This document shows, piece by piece, positions 7,640 through 15,928 of a DNA stretch of 64,000 bases (position 1 is the stretch's first letter; each line of letters starts with the position of its first letter). Location of the stretch: assembly GCF_020907985.1 (NCBI RefSeq), contig NZ_JAJJPA010000036.1:1-64000 (forward strand), given 5' to 3'. The position numbers and the translations under genes are program-made. This DNA is from Kitasatospora humi. GTDB taxonomy: Bacteria > Actinomycetota > Actinomycetes > Streptomycetales > Streptomycetaceae. The notes below the pieces were generated by a model. It worked only from the letters and a program-made list of their open reading frames with translations. It was not told where the DNA came from and searched no databases.

Positions 7640-8281
7640 TCACCTGCCGGGGTCGCAGGGCCGGGCGAACAGCCAGCCGTCCAGCATCAGTCGGACCTCA
7701 CCGAGGACCCGGGTGTCGCCGTCGGGGTCGAGCTCGAAGGCGGTGATGAGTAGTTGGGCGGCGGCGGTGACCACGAGTTCGGTGCGGAACCGGAAGTCGT
7801 CGCCGTCGGGGTAGCCGTAGCCGCGGACCAGGGCCGCGTGGATCACGGCGGCGATCCGGCGGCTCACCGCCTGGTCGTACGCGCGCAGTTCAGGCGGCAG
7901 GGCGTGGAGCCGCAGGCCCCGGTAGCCGGGCGCGCCGCGTCGCACCCGCACCTGCTCGGCGATCAGACGGGCACCCAGTTCACTCGGCGTGGGCGGGAGT
8001 TCGGCGGCCAGCACGCTCTCCATGGCGGCCAGGTGCTGGTCCAGCCAGTGCACCAGCAGGCTGCTCAAGATGGCGTGCTTGTCCGGGAAGAACCGGTACA
8101 GCACGCCGATCGACACCTGGGCCTCGGCGGCGATCAGCTTGGTGCCGATCTGCTCGTGGTCGTGCCGCTCGAGGAGTCGTGCGGTGGCGGCGAGGATCCG
8201 GCTGACCTTCTCGCGGCTGCGCTGCTGCTGGGGCGCGCGCAGCACGCCGGCCGGGAGCGGGGGGAGGGCGGCGTCGGGCAT
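7640..8281 (-). CDS. TetR family transcriptional regulator
   Basis: This 213-residue protein has an N-terminal TetR helix-turn-helix (RSREKVSRILAATARLLERH through the recognition region VSIGVLYRFFPDKHAILSSL) and a divergent C-terminal ligand domain. Start ATG 8279-8281 is preceded by AAGGAG at 5 bases. It diverges from an MFS exporter gene 45 bases away, with an imperfect palindrome in between. Most likely it represses the exporter and itself until an effector binds. The effector is unknown. Confidence 0.92.
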   Translation of the reverse strand: MPDAALPPLPAGVLRAPQQQRSREKVSRILAATARLLERHDHEQIGTKLIAAEAQVSIGVLYRFFPDKHAILSSLLVHWLDQHLAAMESVLAAELPPTPSELGARLIAEQVRVRRGAPGYRGLRLHALPPELRAYDQAVSRRIAAVIHAALVRGYGYPDGDDFRFRTELVVTAAAQLLITAFELDPDGDTRVLGEVRLMLDGWLFARPCDPGR

Positions 8282-8303
8282 CGGACTCCTTGACAACGCG
8301 TCA

Positions 8304-8332
8304 GAACCTGAACCAGAGTCTAGTTCGTGTTC
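8304..8332. promoter_or_regulatory. Inverted repeat, likely TetR operator
   Basis: GAACCTGAAC (8304-8313) and GTTCGTGTTC (8323-8332) are inverted repeats with two mismatches around a 9-base spacer. The site sits between the divergent TetR and MFS starts and overlaps the MFS start codon, so it suits repression of both. Confidence 0.55.
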
Positions 8333-9748
8333 TTCACAAGGGAGCCTGGAACGGGAGCGGCCGGCGCGCCGCTGGGCCGACGATTCCTGGTGCTGCTGAC
8401 CTCGGTCACGGTGTCGAGCCTCGGCGACGGGATGCGTTTCGTCGCGCTACCGCTGCTCGCCGCGCAGATCTCCGGTGATCCGCGCGACCTGGCCCTGGTC
8501 GCCACCATGGAGCAGCTGCCCTGGCTGCTGCTGAGCCTACCGGCGGGCGCGCTGGCCGACCGGGTCGACCGGCGCCGCCTGCTGGTCACGGTGGACACGG
8601 CGCGGACGCTGCTGGTCGCGGGCTTCGCGGTGGCGGTCGCGCTGGGCGCGGTCAGCGTACCGCTGCTCGCCGTGGTGGGCTTCCTGCTCGGCTGCGGCCA
8701 GACCTTCTACAACGCGGGCTGGTCGGGCGTGGTGCCCGGCCTGGTCGAGCCGGCCGACCGGCCGCGCGCCAACGGACGGCTGCAGGCGGGCGCGCTGGTC
8801 TCCGACTCGCTGATCGGCACCTCGCTCGGCACCATCCTGTTCGCGGTGGCCGCACTGCTGCCGTTCGCGGTGGACGCCACCTCCTTCGCGTGCGCCGCGC
8901 TGCTGGTGCTGCTGCTGCCCGGCGGGCTGCCGCGGCGGGACGAGGGGTCGGGCGGGGCGGTCGGCCCGAGCGGGCTGCGGGCCCTCTTCGGCGGCGCGGG
9001 CGAGGGGGTGCGCAAGCTGCTGCGGCACCGGCTGCTGACCGCGCTCTGCCTGACCGCCACCGCCGTCAACCTGGTGATGGCCGGGGTGACGGCGGTGCTC
9101 GTGCTGTACACCCGGCAGGTGCTGCACCTGGGTCCGCTCGGCTACGGGCTGCTGGTGGGCGCCTTCGCGGTCGGCGGGATCGCGGGCTCGCTCGGTGCGC
9201 CCTGGCTGGTCCGGCGGTTCGGCAGCACCCGGACCCTGCTGGTCACGCTGGCGGGCTCCGGGCTGGTCCTCGGCATCGCCGGGCTGACCTCCGACTGGCC
9301 CTGGGCGGACCTGGCCACCACCTGCTACGGCGCCCTCACGCTCGCCTGGGGCGTCACCGCCGTGTCGATCCGCCAGGACCTGGTGCCGGAGCGGCTGCTC
9401 GGTCGGATCAGCATGGCCTACCAGATGGTCGCCAACGGCGGCATGGCCGTCGGGGCGATGCTGGCGGGCCTGGTCGCGCACGCCTGGGGGCTGCACGCAC
9501 CCATGGTGAGTGGCGCCGCCGTGCTGCTGCTGATCACCCCCGCGCTGGCCTGGGTGCTGCGGGACCCGAAGGCCCTCGCGCAGAAGGTGGCCGCCGCTCA
9601 GCCCGCCGGTCAGGCCGCTGCTCAGCCCGCCACCCAGGCCGCCGCTCAGCCCGTCAGCCAAGCGGCTACCCGGGCCGCCGCTCAGCCCGCCGGTCAGGCC
9701 GCCACCGGCTCCAGCCGCTTGGCGCCCGAGCCGGCCGGCGCCGAGTGA
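8327..9748 (+). CDS. MFS transporter (drug-efflux type) with Gln/Ala/Pro repeat tail
   Basis: This is a predicted 12-helix major facilitator of about 473 residues. LGDGMRFVALPLLAAQISGD is the first helix with its acidic residue, LADRVDRRRLL is the conserved loop 2-3 motif, and AYQMVANGGMAVGAMLAGLV is the C-terminal-half signature of the MFS_3/enterobactin-exporter-like group. The tail has repeats of AAAQPAGQ type, which are likely disordered. GTG 8327 lacks an RBS, so the transcript may be leaderless or the true start may lie further in. The divergent TetR gene likely controls it. Its last 55 bases overlap the 3' end of the convergent MFS gene. Confidence 0.86.
   Translation: MFFTREPGTGAAGAPLGRRFLVLLTSVTVSSLGDGMRFVALPLLAAQISGDPRDLALVATMEQLPWLLLSLPAGALADRVDRRRLLVTVDTARTLLVAGFAVAVALGAVSVPLLAVVGFLLGCGQTFYNAGWSGVVPGLVEPADRPRANGRLQAGALVSDSLIGTSLGTILFAVAALLPFAVDATSFACAALLVLLLPGGLPRRDEGSGGAVGPSGLRALFGGAGEGVRKLLRHRLLTALCLTATAVNLVMAGVTAVLVLYTRQVLHLGPLGYGLLVGAFAVGGIAGSLGAPWLVRRFGSTRTLLVTLAGSGLVLGIAGLTSDWPWADLATTCYGALTLAWGVTAVSIRQDLVPERLLGRISMAYQMVANGGMAVGAMLAGLVAHAWGLHAPMVSGAAVLLLITPALAWVLRDPKALAQKVAAAQPAGQAAAQPATQAAAQPVSQAATRAAAQPAGQAATGSSRLAPEPAGAE
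9595..9713 (+). repeat. 24-bp coding repeats in the MFS tail
   Basis: Four units encode AAAQP(A/V)(G/T/S)Q, with an extra AATR between the third and fourth. The array reaches the antisense overlap with the neighbouring MFS gene. Confidence 0.75.
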
Positions 9749-10971
9749 CGCGCCAGCACGCGCACCTCCGGCACCGCCAGCACCACCAGTGACAGCAGTG
9801 TCATCACCGCGGCGCAGCACCACAGCGCGTCGTCCAGCCCGAGACCGCCCGCCAGCGGCGCGGCGGCGGCCGTGCCGACCGGGGCCAGCGCCACCGAGCC
9901 GAACCAGTCGTAGGCGGCCACCCGGGAGAACTGGGCGGCCGGAATCTCCTGCTGCAACGCGACCATCCAGCTCACCCCGTAGACCGTGCCGCCGACCCCG
10001 GAGGCGAACATCGCCGCGCCGACCAGCGGCAGCGGGGCGCCGGCGGCCAGGGTGGCGGCGGGCAGCCCGAACATCAGCACCCCCGCGGTGCCGGCCACCA
10101 GCAGCCGGCGCGGCTGCCAACGGACCATCAGCAGTCCGCCGGCCACCAGCCCCGCGCCCATCGCCGCGTTCACCAGACCCCACGGCCGCGGCCCGCCGAG
10201 CCGCTCGTCCGCCACCAGCGGCCCCAGCACCGACTCCGCCGCGATCAGGCAGGCGTTCACCACGCCGTACTGAACCACCACCGCCCAGAGCCACCGCCGC
10301 GAGGTGAACTCCCGCCACCCCTCCCGCAGTTCGGCCAGCATCCCGGGACCGGACGGCTGCCGCGCCGGCGCCGGCCCGGCGCGCAGGAAGAGCCGCAGCG
10401 CACCGGCCGCGGCCAGCCCGGCGGCGTCCAGGGCGAGCACCCAGCCGGGACCGACGGCGGCCACCAGCGCACCGCCGAGCGCCGCACCGACGATCTGCGA
10501 GGAGTTCAGCGCGGTGCGGAACACCGCGAAGGCGCGCGGTGCCTGCCGCTGGTCCACCGACTCCATCACCATGCCCTCGGAGGCGGGTGCGAAGAAGGCC
10601 AAGCCGACCCCGTTCGCCGCGGCGAGCAGCACGATCTGCCACAGCCGCGCCTGCCCGGTCAGCACCAGCACCGCGAGCAGCGCCTGCGACAGCGCGTTGC
10701 CCAGATTGGCCGCGACCATCACGCAGTGCCGGGGCAGCCGGTCCGCGAGCGCCCCGCCGACCAGCAGGAAGAGCACGGTGGCGGCCAGCCGGGCACCGGT
10801 GACCCAGCCGATCTCGGCCGCCCCCCCGCCGAGGCGCAGGATCGCGAACGCGGTGGCGATCGGGGCACCGGCGTTGCCGAGGCCGCTGACCACGGTGGCG
10901 GCGCTGTGGATCAGGAAGTCCCGCCCGGCCCAGGCCGGCTGGGGGACTCGGTGCTGGTTTCGGTTCGGCAT
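9694..10971 (-). CDS. MFS transporter
   Basis: This 425-residue membrane transporter has 12 predicted helices. Recognisable parts are FLIHSAATVVSGLGNAGAPI (helix 1), GGALADRLPRHCVMV (loop 2-3 motif) and ASEGMVMESVDQRQAPRAFA, typical of the MFS_3 group. The ATG is at 10969-10971. It is related to, but clearly different from, the convergent MFS gene whose 3' end it overlaps by 55 bases. A short palindrome (11001-11019) lies just upstream. The substrate is unknown; export of a small molecule is the family norm. Confidence 0.87.
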   Translation of the reverse strand: MPNRNQHRVPQPAWAGRDFLIHSAATVVSGLGNAGAPIATAFAILRLGGGAAEIGWVTGARLAATVLFLLVGGALADRLPRHCVMVAANLGNALSQALLAVLVLTGQARLWQIVLLAAANGVGLAFFAPASEGMVMESVDQRQAPRAFAVFRTALNSSQIVGAALGGALVAAVGPGWVLALDAAGLAAAGALRLFLRAGPAPARQPSGPGMLAELREGWREFTSRRWLWAVVVQYGVVNACLIAAESVLGPLVADERLGGPRPWGLVNAAMGAGLVAGGLLMVRWQPRRLLVAGTAGVLMFGLPAATLAAGAPLPLVGAAMFASGVGGTVYGVSWMVALQQEIPAAQFSRVAAYDWFGSVALAPVGTAAAAPLAGGLGLDDALWCCAAVMTLLSLVVLAVPEVRVLARHSAPAGSGAKRLEPVAA

Positions 10972-11000
10972 TCGCCCGACTATGACGGTGGCATGGACTG

Positions 11001-11019
11001 CTGTCCACGCTACGGACAG
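11001..11019. promoter_or_regulatory. Short palindrome upstream of the MFS gene
   Basis: CTGTCC and GGACAG form perfect 6-bp arms around a 7-base spacer, 30 bases upstream of the minus-strand MFS start and between divergent genes. A possible -10 for the plus-strand kinase gene (GATAAT) lies at 11091-11096. Confidence 0.35.
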
Positions 11020-11134
11020 GTATGAACATCTGCTGACAGGTTGATGGAGTTACCCTTGATCACTCACTCGGAAACGACCAAGGTCTGATCGATAATCGGT
11101 TGTTCGCGCCTCAGCCCGCCCGGAGGATGCTGGG

Positions 11135-12235
11135 ATGGACCAGGGCCTCGATGCCGCCGGCGCGCTGCTGGGCGAACCGCTGTCCGACCCGGCCGACCTG
11201 GGCGGCAGCGGTCGCAGTACGGTGCTGCGCGCCCGCGCGGCGAGCGGCCGAAGCGTGATCGTCAAGGCATTCACGCAGACCCCCGAGGCGCGCCGGGCCT
11301 TCACCGGCGAGGCGGCCGGCCTCGCACTCGGGGTGGCCGGGCCCGAACTGCTGGCCGTCGACCCGGAGCAGCGGCTACTCGTGGTGGCCGACCTCGGCAC
11401 CGCCCCCACCCTGGCCGACCTGCTGCTCGGCGACGACCCGGCCGCCGCCGAGCGGGCCCTGTCGGCCTGGGCCCGCGGGCTCGGCGAGCTGGCGGTGGCC
11501 GCCGCGCCCCGCCGCGCCGAGTTCGACGGACTCTGGTCCCGCTACCGACTCGGCCTGCCCGCCTGGCACGAGGAGCCCTGGGCAGCGCAGAACGCGGCGG
11601 CCCTGCCGGCCGCCCTGGCGGCCGCCGGCGTCGCCCCGGCCCCGGGCCTGGCCGCCGAGCTCGACCGGATCGGCACCACCTGCGGCGAGCGCTACCCGGC
11701 TTTCACCCCCGGCGACACCTGCCCCGACAACAACCTGATCACGCCCGGCGGCCTGCGCCTGATCGACTTCGAGGCGGCCTGCTTCCAGTCGGTCTTCCTC
11801 ACCGCCGCCTACTGCCGGATGCCGTTCTCCAGCTGCTGGTGCGTCTTCACGCTGCCGCCCGGGTGGGCCGAGCGGGTCGAGCGGACCTACCGCGAGCAGG
11901 TGGTGGCGGTGCACCCGGAGCTCGCCGACGACGCCGTCTGGGAAGCCGGCCTGGCCGCTGCGGTGGCGGTCTGGACGGTGGACGCGACGGTCCGGCTGCT
12001 GCCCCGGGTGCTGACCGAGGACGCGCCGCTGCACCCGCGCCGCCGCCCGGTGCCGACCCGCCGTCAGTTGCTCTGCCACCGCTGGGCGCAGGCTGCCGGG
12101 TTGCCGGGCCTGCCGGCCTTCACGGAGACGGTGCGCGGGCTGCTGAAGCTCGCCGACGACTGGCGGACGCCCCAGCTGCCCGGCTACCCGGCGTTCCGGT
12201 CGGGCGTCAGCCCAGATGCCCGTGCAGGAAGGTGA
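11135..12235 (+). CDS. Aminoglycoside phosphotransferase (APH)-like kinase family protein
   Basis: This 366-residue protein has a protein-kinase-like fold. Lys in SGRSVIVKAFTQTPEARRAF is the likely ATP-binding lysine. FTPGDTCPDNNLIT is the catalytic loop (HGDxxxxN form, His replaced by Pro) and LRLIDFEAACFQ is the DF(D/E) metal-binding motif. ATG 11135 has GGAGG 8 bases upstream. Such proteins phosphorylate small molecules. The family is broad, so antibiotic resistance cannot be claimed. The 3' end overlaps the convergent hydrolase gene by 29 bases. Confidence 0.8.
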   Translation: MDQGLDAAGALLGEPLSDPADLGGSGRSTVLRARAASGRSVIVKAFTQTPEARRAFTGEAAGLALGVAGPELLAVDPEQRLLVVADLGTAPTLADLLLGDDPAAAERALSAWARGLGELAVAAAPRRAEFDGLWSRYRLGLPAWHEEPWAAQNAAALPAALAAAGVAPAPGLAAELDRIGTTCGERYPAFTPGDTCPDNNLITPGGLRLIDFEAACFQSVFLTAAYCRMPFSSCWCVFTLPPGWAERVERTYREQVVAVHPELADDAVWEAGLAAAVAVWTVDATVRLLPRVLTEDAPLHPRRRPVPTRRQLLCHRWAQAAGLPGLPAFTETVRGLLKLADDWRTPQLPGYPAFRSGVSPDARAGR

Positions 12236-12893
12236 GGGTGCGCTGCCAGGCGATCCCGGCCTGCAGCGGGTCGTGGGTCCCGGACGGGTTCTCCTCGTTC
12301 ATGAAGGCGTGCCCGGCCGGGTAGAAGTGGATCTCGGGACGGCGGTCGGTGGCCTCGCCGATCCGGATCGCCGCCTCGTCCACCAGCTCCGTCGGGATGC
12401 TCTTGTCGTACTCGCCGTAGTGCCCCAGCACATGGGCGGTCAGGCCGAGGTAGGAGTAGTCCGGCTCGTGCGGCACGCCGTAGAACGGCACCACGGCGGC
12501 GACCCGGTCGCCCTCCCGCACCGCGAGCCGCAGCGCGAAGTCGCCGCCCATGCAGAAGCCCACCACCGCCACCGCGTCCCCGGTGGTCCCCGGCTGCTCC
12601 AGCAGGAAGTCGACTGCGCCGGACAGGTCGCGCACCGCGCCCTCGACGGGCAGCTGCCGTTTCCGCTCGGCGGCCTCGGCCGCGCTGTGCACCGTCTCGC
12701 CGCCGAACAGGTCGGGGGCCAGCACCGTGAAGCCCTCGGCGGCCAACCGGTCCGCCATCGTGGTGATGTGGGTGGTCAGGCCCCACCACTCCTGGATCAC
12801 CAGCACGCCGGGGCCGCGCCCGCTCGGCGGCAGGGCCAGATAGCCGTGTGCCTGCTTCCCATTGCTGGGGAAGGTGACGTTCTGCGCTCCCAC
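12207..12893 (-). CDS. Dienelactone hydrolase family protein
   Basis: This is a cytoplasmic alpha/beta hydrolase of 228 residues. VLVIQEWWGLTTHI holds the conserved Glu (E35) and VVGFCMGGDFAL the Cys nucleophile (C114) in G-x-C-x-G-G. YDKSIP and FYPAGHAFMNEENPSG supply the acid and His of the triad. This matches carboxymethylenebutenolidase-type DLH enzymes, which hydrolyse lactone or ester bonds. Start GTG 12891-12893 has GGAG 8 bases upstream. No aromatic-degradation operon surrounds it, so the natural substrate is open. Confidence 0.9.
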   Translation of the reverse strand: MGAQNVTFPSNGKQAHGYLALPPSGRGPGVLVIQEWWGLTTHITTMADRLAAEGFTVLAPDLFGGETVHSAAEAAERKRQLPVEGAVRDLSGAVDFLLEQPGTTGDAVAVVGFCMGGDFALRLAVREGDRVAAVVPFYGVPHEPDYSYLGLTAHVLGHYGEYDKSIPTELVDEAAIRIGEATDRRPEIHFYPAGHAFMNEENPSGTHDPLQAGIAWQRTLTFLHGHLG

Positions 12894-13041
12894 GTGTCCA
12901 GCTCCATCTGCCGCGAGGTAAGGGGCCGAAGCGGCCCGCGGGGTTGATCGTATGTGCGTGGTCCGCCGCCTGTCCGCCGGTCATCCAGGCCGTTTCCCAC
13001 GTGTTGGCATGACGGATCGTCATCCGTCACCCGGTGTCGCG

Positions 13042-14463
13042 TCAGCCCATCTCCTCCAGGGGCCGTCCCCGGGTCTCCTTGATGCAGAACGCGACGAACG
13101 GGATGGAGAGCAGCGCGAAGCAGGCGTAGATGACGTAGGTGGCCGACAGGTTCCAGTCGGCCAGGTCCGGGAAGCTCACCGTGATCAGCCAGTTGGCGAT
13201 CCACTGCGCCGAGGCGGCGACCGCCAGGGCCAGCGCCCGGATCTTGTTGGGGAACATCTCGCCGAGCAGCACCCACACCACCACGCCCCAGGAGAAGGCG
13301 AAGCAGAGCACGAAGACGTGCGCCGCGATCAGCGCCACCGTGCCCTGCAGGCTGGGCAGGGTGGCACTGGTGCCGGTGCCGTGCCGGTAGGAGAAGGCCC
13401 AGGCGGCCGTCCCCAGCGACACCGCCATGCCGATCGAGCCGGCCAGTGCCAGTGGCTTGCGGCCGATCCGGTCCACCAGGACCATCGCGATCACCGTGCC
13501 GATCACATTGACGATCGAGGTGGAGATGCTGATCAGCAGCGAGTTGCTCTCGGTGATGCCCACCGACTGCCAGAGCACCGAGGAGTAGTAGAAGATCACG
13601 TTGATGCCGACGAACTGCTGGAAGGCCGAGGCGCCGATGCCGACCCAGACGATCGGCAGCAGTCCGAACCGGCCGCCGGTCAGGTCCGCCAGCCGCGGTT
13701 TGCGCGTGGTGTCCAGCACCGTCCTGATCTCGGCCACCCGGGCGTCCAGGTCCACGCTCGGCGGCTCCACCTCGCGCAGCACCGCGCGGGCCTGCGACTC
13801 CCGGCCGGTGGCGATCAGATGGCGCGGCGACTCCGGGATGGCCAGTGCCATCAGCCCGTAGACCAGCGCCGGTACGGCCTCCACGCCCAGCATCCACTGC
13901 CAGGCCTGCACCGGGCCGAGCTTGTTGGTGGACTCCCCGCCGGCCGCGCTGTTGAGCGCGTAGTTGGCCAGTTGGGAGACGGTGATGCCGAGCACGATCG
14001 CCATCTGCTGGAACGAGGCGAGCCGGCCGCGGTAGGCGCTGGGCGACACCTCGGCGATGTAGGCGGGGGCGACCACCGAGGCGATGCCGATGGCCATGCC
14101 GCCCAGCACCCGCCACAGGGCGAGCACCTGCACGCTGGGCGGGAACATCGAGCCGACCCCGCTGACCGCGAAGAGGGTGGCGGCCAGCAGCATGGTGCGA
14201 ACCCGGCCCAGGTGGTCGGCCAGCCAGCCGGCCGACACCGCCCCGGCGGCCGAACCGAGGAGCGCGATCGCCACCACGAAGGCGGTCTCGCTGTTGCCGA
14301 CGTGGAAGTGCTTCTGGATGCCGGTGACCGCGCCGTTGATCACGGCGCTGTCGTAGCCGAAGAGGAAGCCGCCCATCGCCGCCGCGGCCGAGATGAAGAC
14401 CACCCGGCCGAGGTGGGCTGTGGTGTCGGGCGGCTGCGGCTGCGTTGCCGGGCTGGTTGACAC
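13042..14463 (-). CDS. Sugar porter family MFS transporter (GlcP-like glucose permease)
   Basis: This is a 473-residue proton-coupled sugar uptake permease. AAAAMGGFLFGYDSAVINGA is helix 1, IAEVSPSAYRGRLASFQQ and AIPESPRHLIATGR are sugar-porter signatures, SAFQQFVGINVIFYYSSVLW is helix 7, and KETRGRPLEEM ends the protein. The sequence closely resembles the Streptomyces glucose permease GlcP as remembered (for example FGLLPIVWVGIG and AHVFVLCFAFSWGVVVWVLL), so glucose uptake is the best inference. Start GTG 14461-14463 is preceded by GGAG. No sugar-metabolic neighbours are present. Confidence 0.93.
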   Translation of the reverse strand: MSTSPATQPQPPDTTAHLGRVVFISAAAAMGGFLFGYDSAVINGAVTGIQKHFHVGNSETAFVVAIALLGSAAGAVSAGWLADHLGRVRTMLLAATLFAVSGVGSMFPPSVQVLALWRVLGGMAIGIASVVAPAYIAEVSPSAYRGRLASFQQMAIVLGITVSQLANYALNSAAGGESTNKLGPVQAWQWMLGVEAVPALVYGLMALAIPESPRHLIATGRESQARAVLREVEPPSVDLDARVAEIRTVLDTTRKPRLADLTGGRFGLLPIVWVGIGASAFQQFVGINVIFYYSSVLWQSVGITESNSLLISISTSIVNVIGTVIAMVLVDRIGRKPLALAGSIGMAVSLGTAAWAFSYRHGTGTSATLPSLQGTVALIAAHVFVLCFAFSWGVVVWVLLGEMFPNKIRALALAVAASAQWIANWLITVSFPDLADWNLSATYVIYACFALLSIPFVAFCIKETRGRPLEEMG

Positions 14464-14561
14464 GCGGGCTCCGGGGAGGACGAGGCGTCGGTGAACCTGA
14501 CCATGAGATCAGTCGGCTACCCGAAATCCCCGGATTGACCCTCGTTGTCGGGAGGGCGTGG

Positions 14562-15209
14562 TCAGTTCTCCACGGGGCATCCGCCGCGCTGCGCCAGCCG
14601 CCGCAGCAACTGCTCGCGCGCGCCGGCGTCCCCGGGGGCGCCGCGCTCGGCCAGGCGCTCGGCGGCCGCCGCCTGGTGCTGCGGCGCCATCTTGTCGTCG
14701 TACTTGAACTTCGCCCGCACCTGCCGCACCGTCAGCCGCAGCCCGCGGATCCCGGACAGCTGCGGGCCGTACGGTGCCTCGCCCGGCACCACCCGGACCT
14801 CGGGGGCCTCGGGCTGGAAGTGGGCCAGCTGCCGGTTGAGGATCTCCGCCTTGCCCGTCGCGCTCTCCACCACCTCGGCGGTGCAGTCGAACTGCACCGA
14901 GGCGTAGTAGCTGGTGGGCACCGAGGTGACCCGCCAGGTGGAGGGGGCGAAGGCGTAGTCGTCGGTGACCGCCAGGGTGACCCGGGGATCGGCGCGCACC
15001 GCGGCCAGCAGCGGGTTGGGCGCGGCCAGGTGCAGCACGATCTCACCGGCGGCCCCGTCGCCCTCTGTCGGCGCCGTCAGCAGGAAGTGGGTGGGCACCA
15101 GGATCGGCGGGCCGTCGGGGTTGTTGGCGGCCAGCGTGCCGAAGTCGCGCCCGGCCAGCCACTCCTGCCACTCGGCCGTGCCGCCCCTGTCCCAGGAGCG
15201 GATCAGCAC
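14562..15209 (-). CDS. PaiB-like FMN-binding split-barrel protein (pyridoxamine oxidase fold)
   Basis: This 215-residue protein has the PNPOx split-barrel fold. DFGTLAANNPDGPPILVPTH is the first strand pair, YYASVQFDCTAEVV the dimer region, and GLRLTVRQVRAKFKYDDKMA the C-terminal part seen in PaiB-type FMN-binding proteins. The start overlaps the stop of the upstream PNPOx gene by 7 bases, so the two are translationally coupled. PaiB was described as a negative regulator, but many family members are flavin or F420-linked reductases; the role here is unassigned. Confidence 0.75.
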   Translation of the reverse strand: MLIRSWDRGGTAEWQEWLAGRDFGTLAANNPDGPPILVPTHFLLTAPTEGDGAAGEIVLHLAAPNPLLAAVRADPRVTLAVTDDYAFAPSTWRVTSVPTSYYASVQFDCTAEVVESATGKAEILNRQLAHFQPEAPEVRVVPGEAPYGPQLSGIRGLRLTVRQVRAKFKYDDKMAPQHQAAAAERLAERGAPGDAGAREQLLRRLAQRGGCPVEN

Positions 15210-15886
15210 GGGGCGCTCCCGGGCTGGAAGTCCCGCAGGTAGTCCGGCAGTTCGCGCTCGGTGCCCGGATGCGGGACGGGCGCGTCGTAGACCGTCCGGA
15301 CCGGGACCACGCCCGACCAGTGGGGCAGGTCCAGGTCGTCCTCGTCGTCGTCCGCGCCGTCGGCCCGGGTCTTGGCCGACACCTCGTCGAGCACCAGCCG
15401 GATCACCGCGGTCTTGGCGAGCTCCTTGGGGTTGGCCCGCCGCACGTCGCCGGAGCGGCCCGGCACCGCCTGGTCGACCAGGGCGTCCAGCGCCATCGCG
15501 AGCTCGTCGGGGTCGGTCACCTGTTCGGCGGTGCCGTGGGCGACCACCGAGCGGAAGTTGACCGAGTGGTTGAACGCGGACTTGGTCAGCACCAGGCCGT
15601 CGACCTGGGTGACCGTCACGCAGACCGGCAGTCCTTCCGGGGCGCCGGCCGCGCGCAGCGGGCGGCTGCCGGTGGAACCGTGCAGGTAGAGCCGGTCGTC
15701 GACGCGGGCGAAGATGGTGGGCAGCACCACGGGGGCGCCGTCGGCGACGAACCCCAGGTGGCAGAGCCAGGCGGAGTCCAGGATCGCGTGGATCTCGGCC
15801 CGCTCCCAGCTGGCCCGGTCCCTGTAGCGGGTGGGAGTGGTTCTGGATGTGCGGGCGTACTGCGTTGCGTTCGGCGCGTCCGACAT
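15203..15886 (-). CDS. Pyridoxamine 5'-phosphate oxidase family (flavin-nucleotide-binding) protein
   Basis: This 227-residue protein has the PNPOx-like split barrel. WLCHLGFVADGAPVVLPTIF, RLYLHGSTGSRPLRA and NHSVNFRSVVAHGTAEQV match the flavin-nucleotide-binding group (NimA-like). The C-terminal acidic stretch GADDDEDDLDLPHWSGVVPV is typical of actinobacterial members. ATG 15884-15886 follows a GGGGGA RBS. It is the first gene of a two-gene operon and diverges from a MocR regulator, a pairing that suggests MocR control of vitamin B6 or flavin chemistry. Confidence 0.88.
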   Translation of the reverse strand: MSDAPNATQYARTSRTTPTRYRDRASWERAEIHAILDSAWLCHLGFVADGAPVVLPTIFARVDDRLYLHGSTGSRPLRAAGAPEGLPVCVTVTQVDGLVLTKSAFNHSVNFRSVVAHGTAEQVTDPDELAMALDALVDQAVPGRSGDVRRANPKELAKTAVIRLVLDEVSAKTRADGADDDEDDLDLPHWSGVVPVRTVYDAPVPHPGTERELPDYLRDFQPGSAPC

Positions 15887-15902
15887 GACATCCCCCTTTG
15901 AA

Positions 15903-15928
15903 CTAGTGCATAATTGCTTTTGTGCTAG
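15903..15928. promoter_or_regulatory. Divergent promoter region with CTAG inverted repeat
   Basis: CTAGTGCA (15903-15910) and TGTGCTAG (15921-15928) are an imperfect inverted repeat. CATAAT (15909-15914) is a -10 candidate placed so that transcription would start at or next to the GTG of the MocR gene (15922), giving a leaderless mRNA. The repeat is a candidate MocR binding site. Confidence 0.5.
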
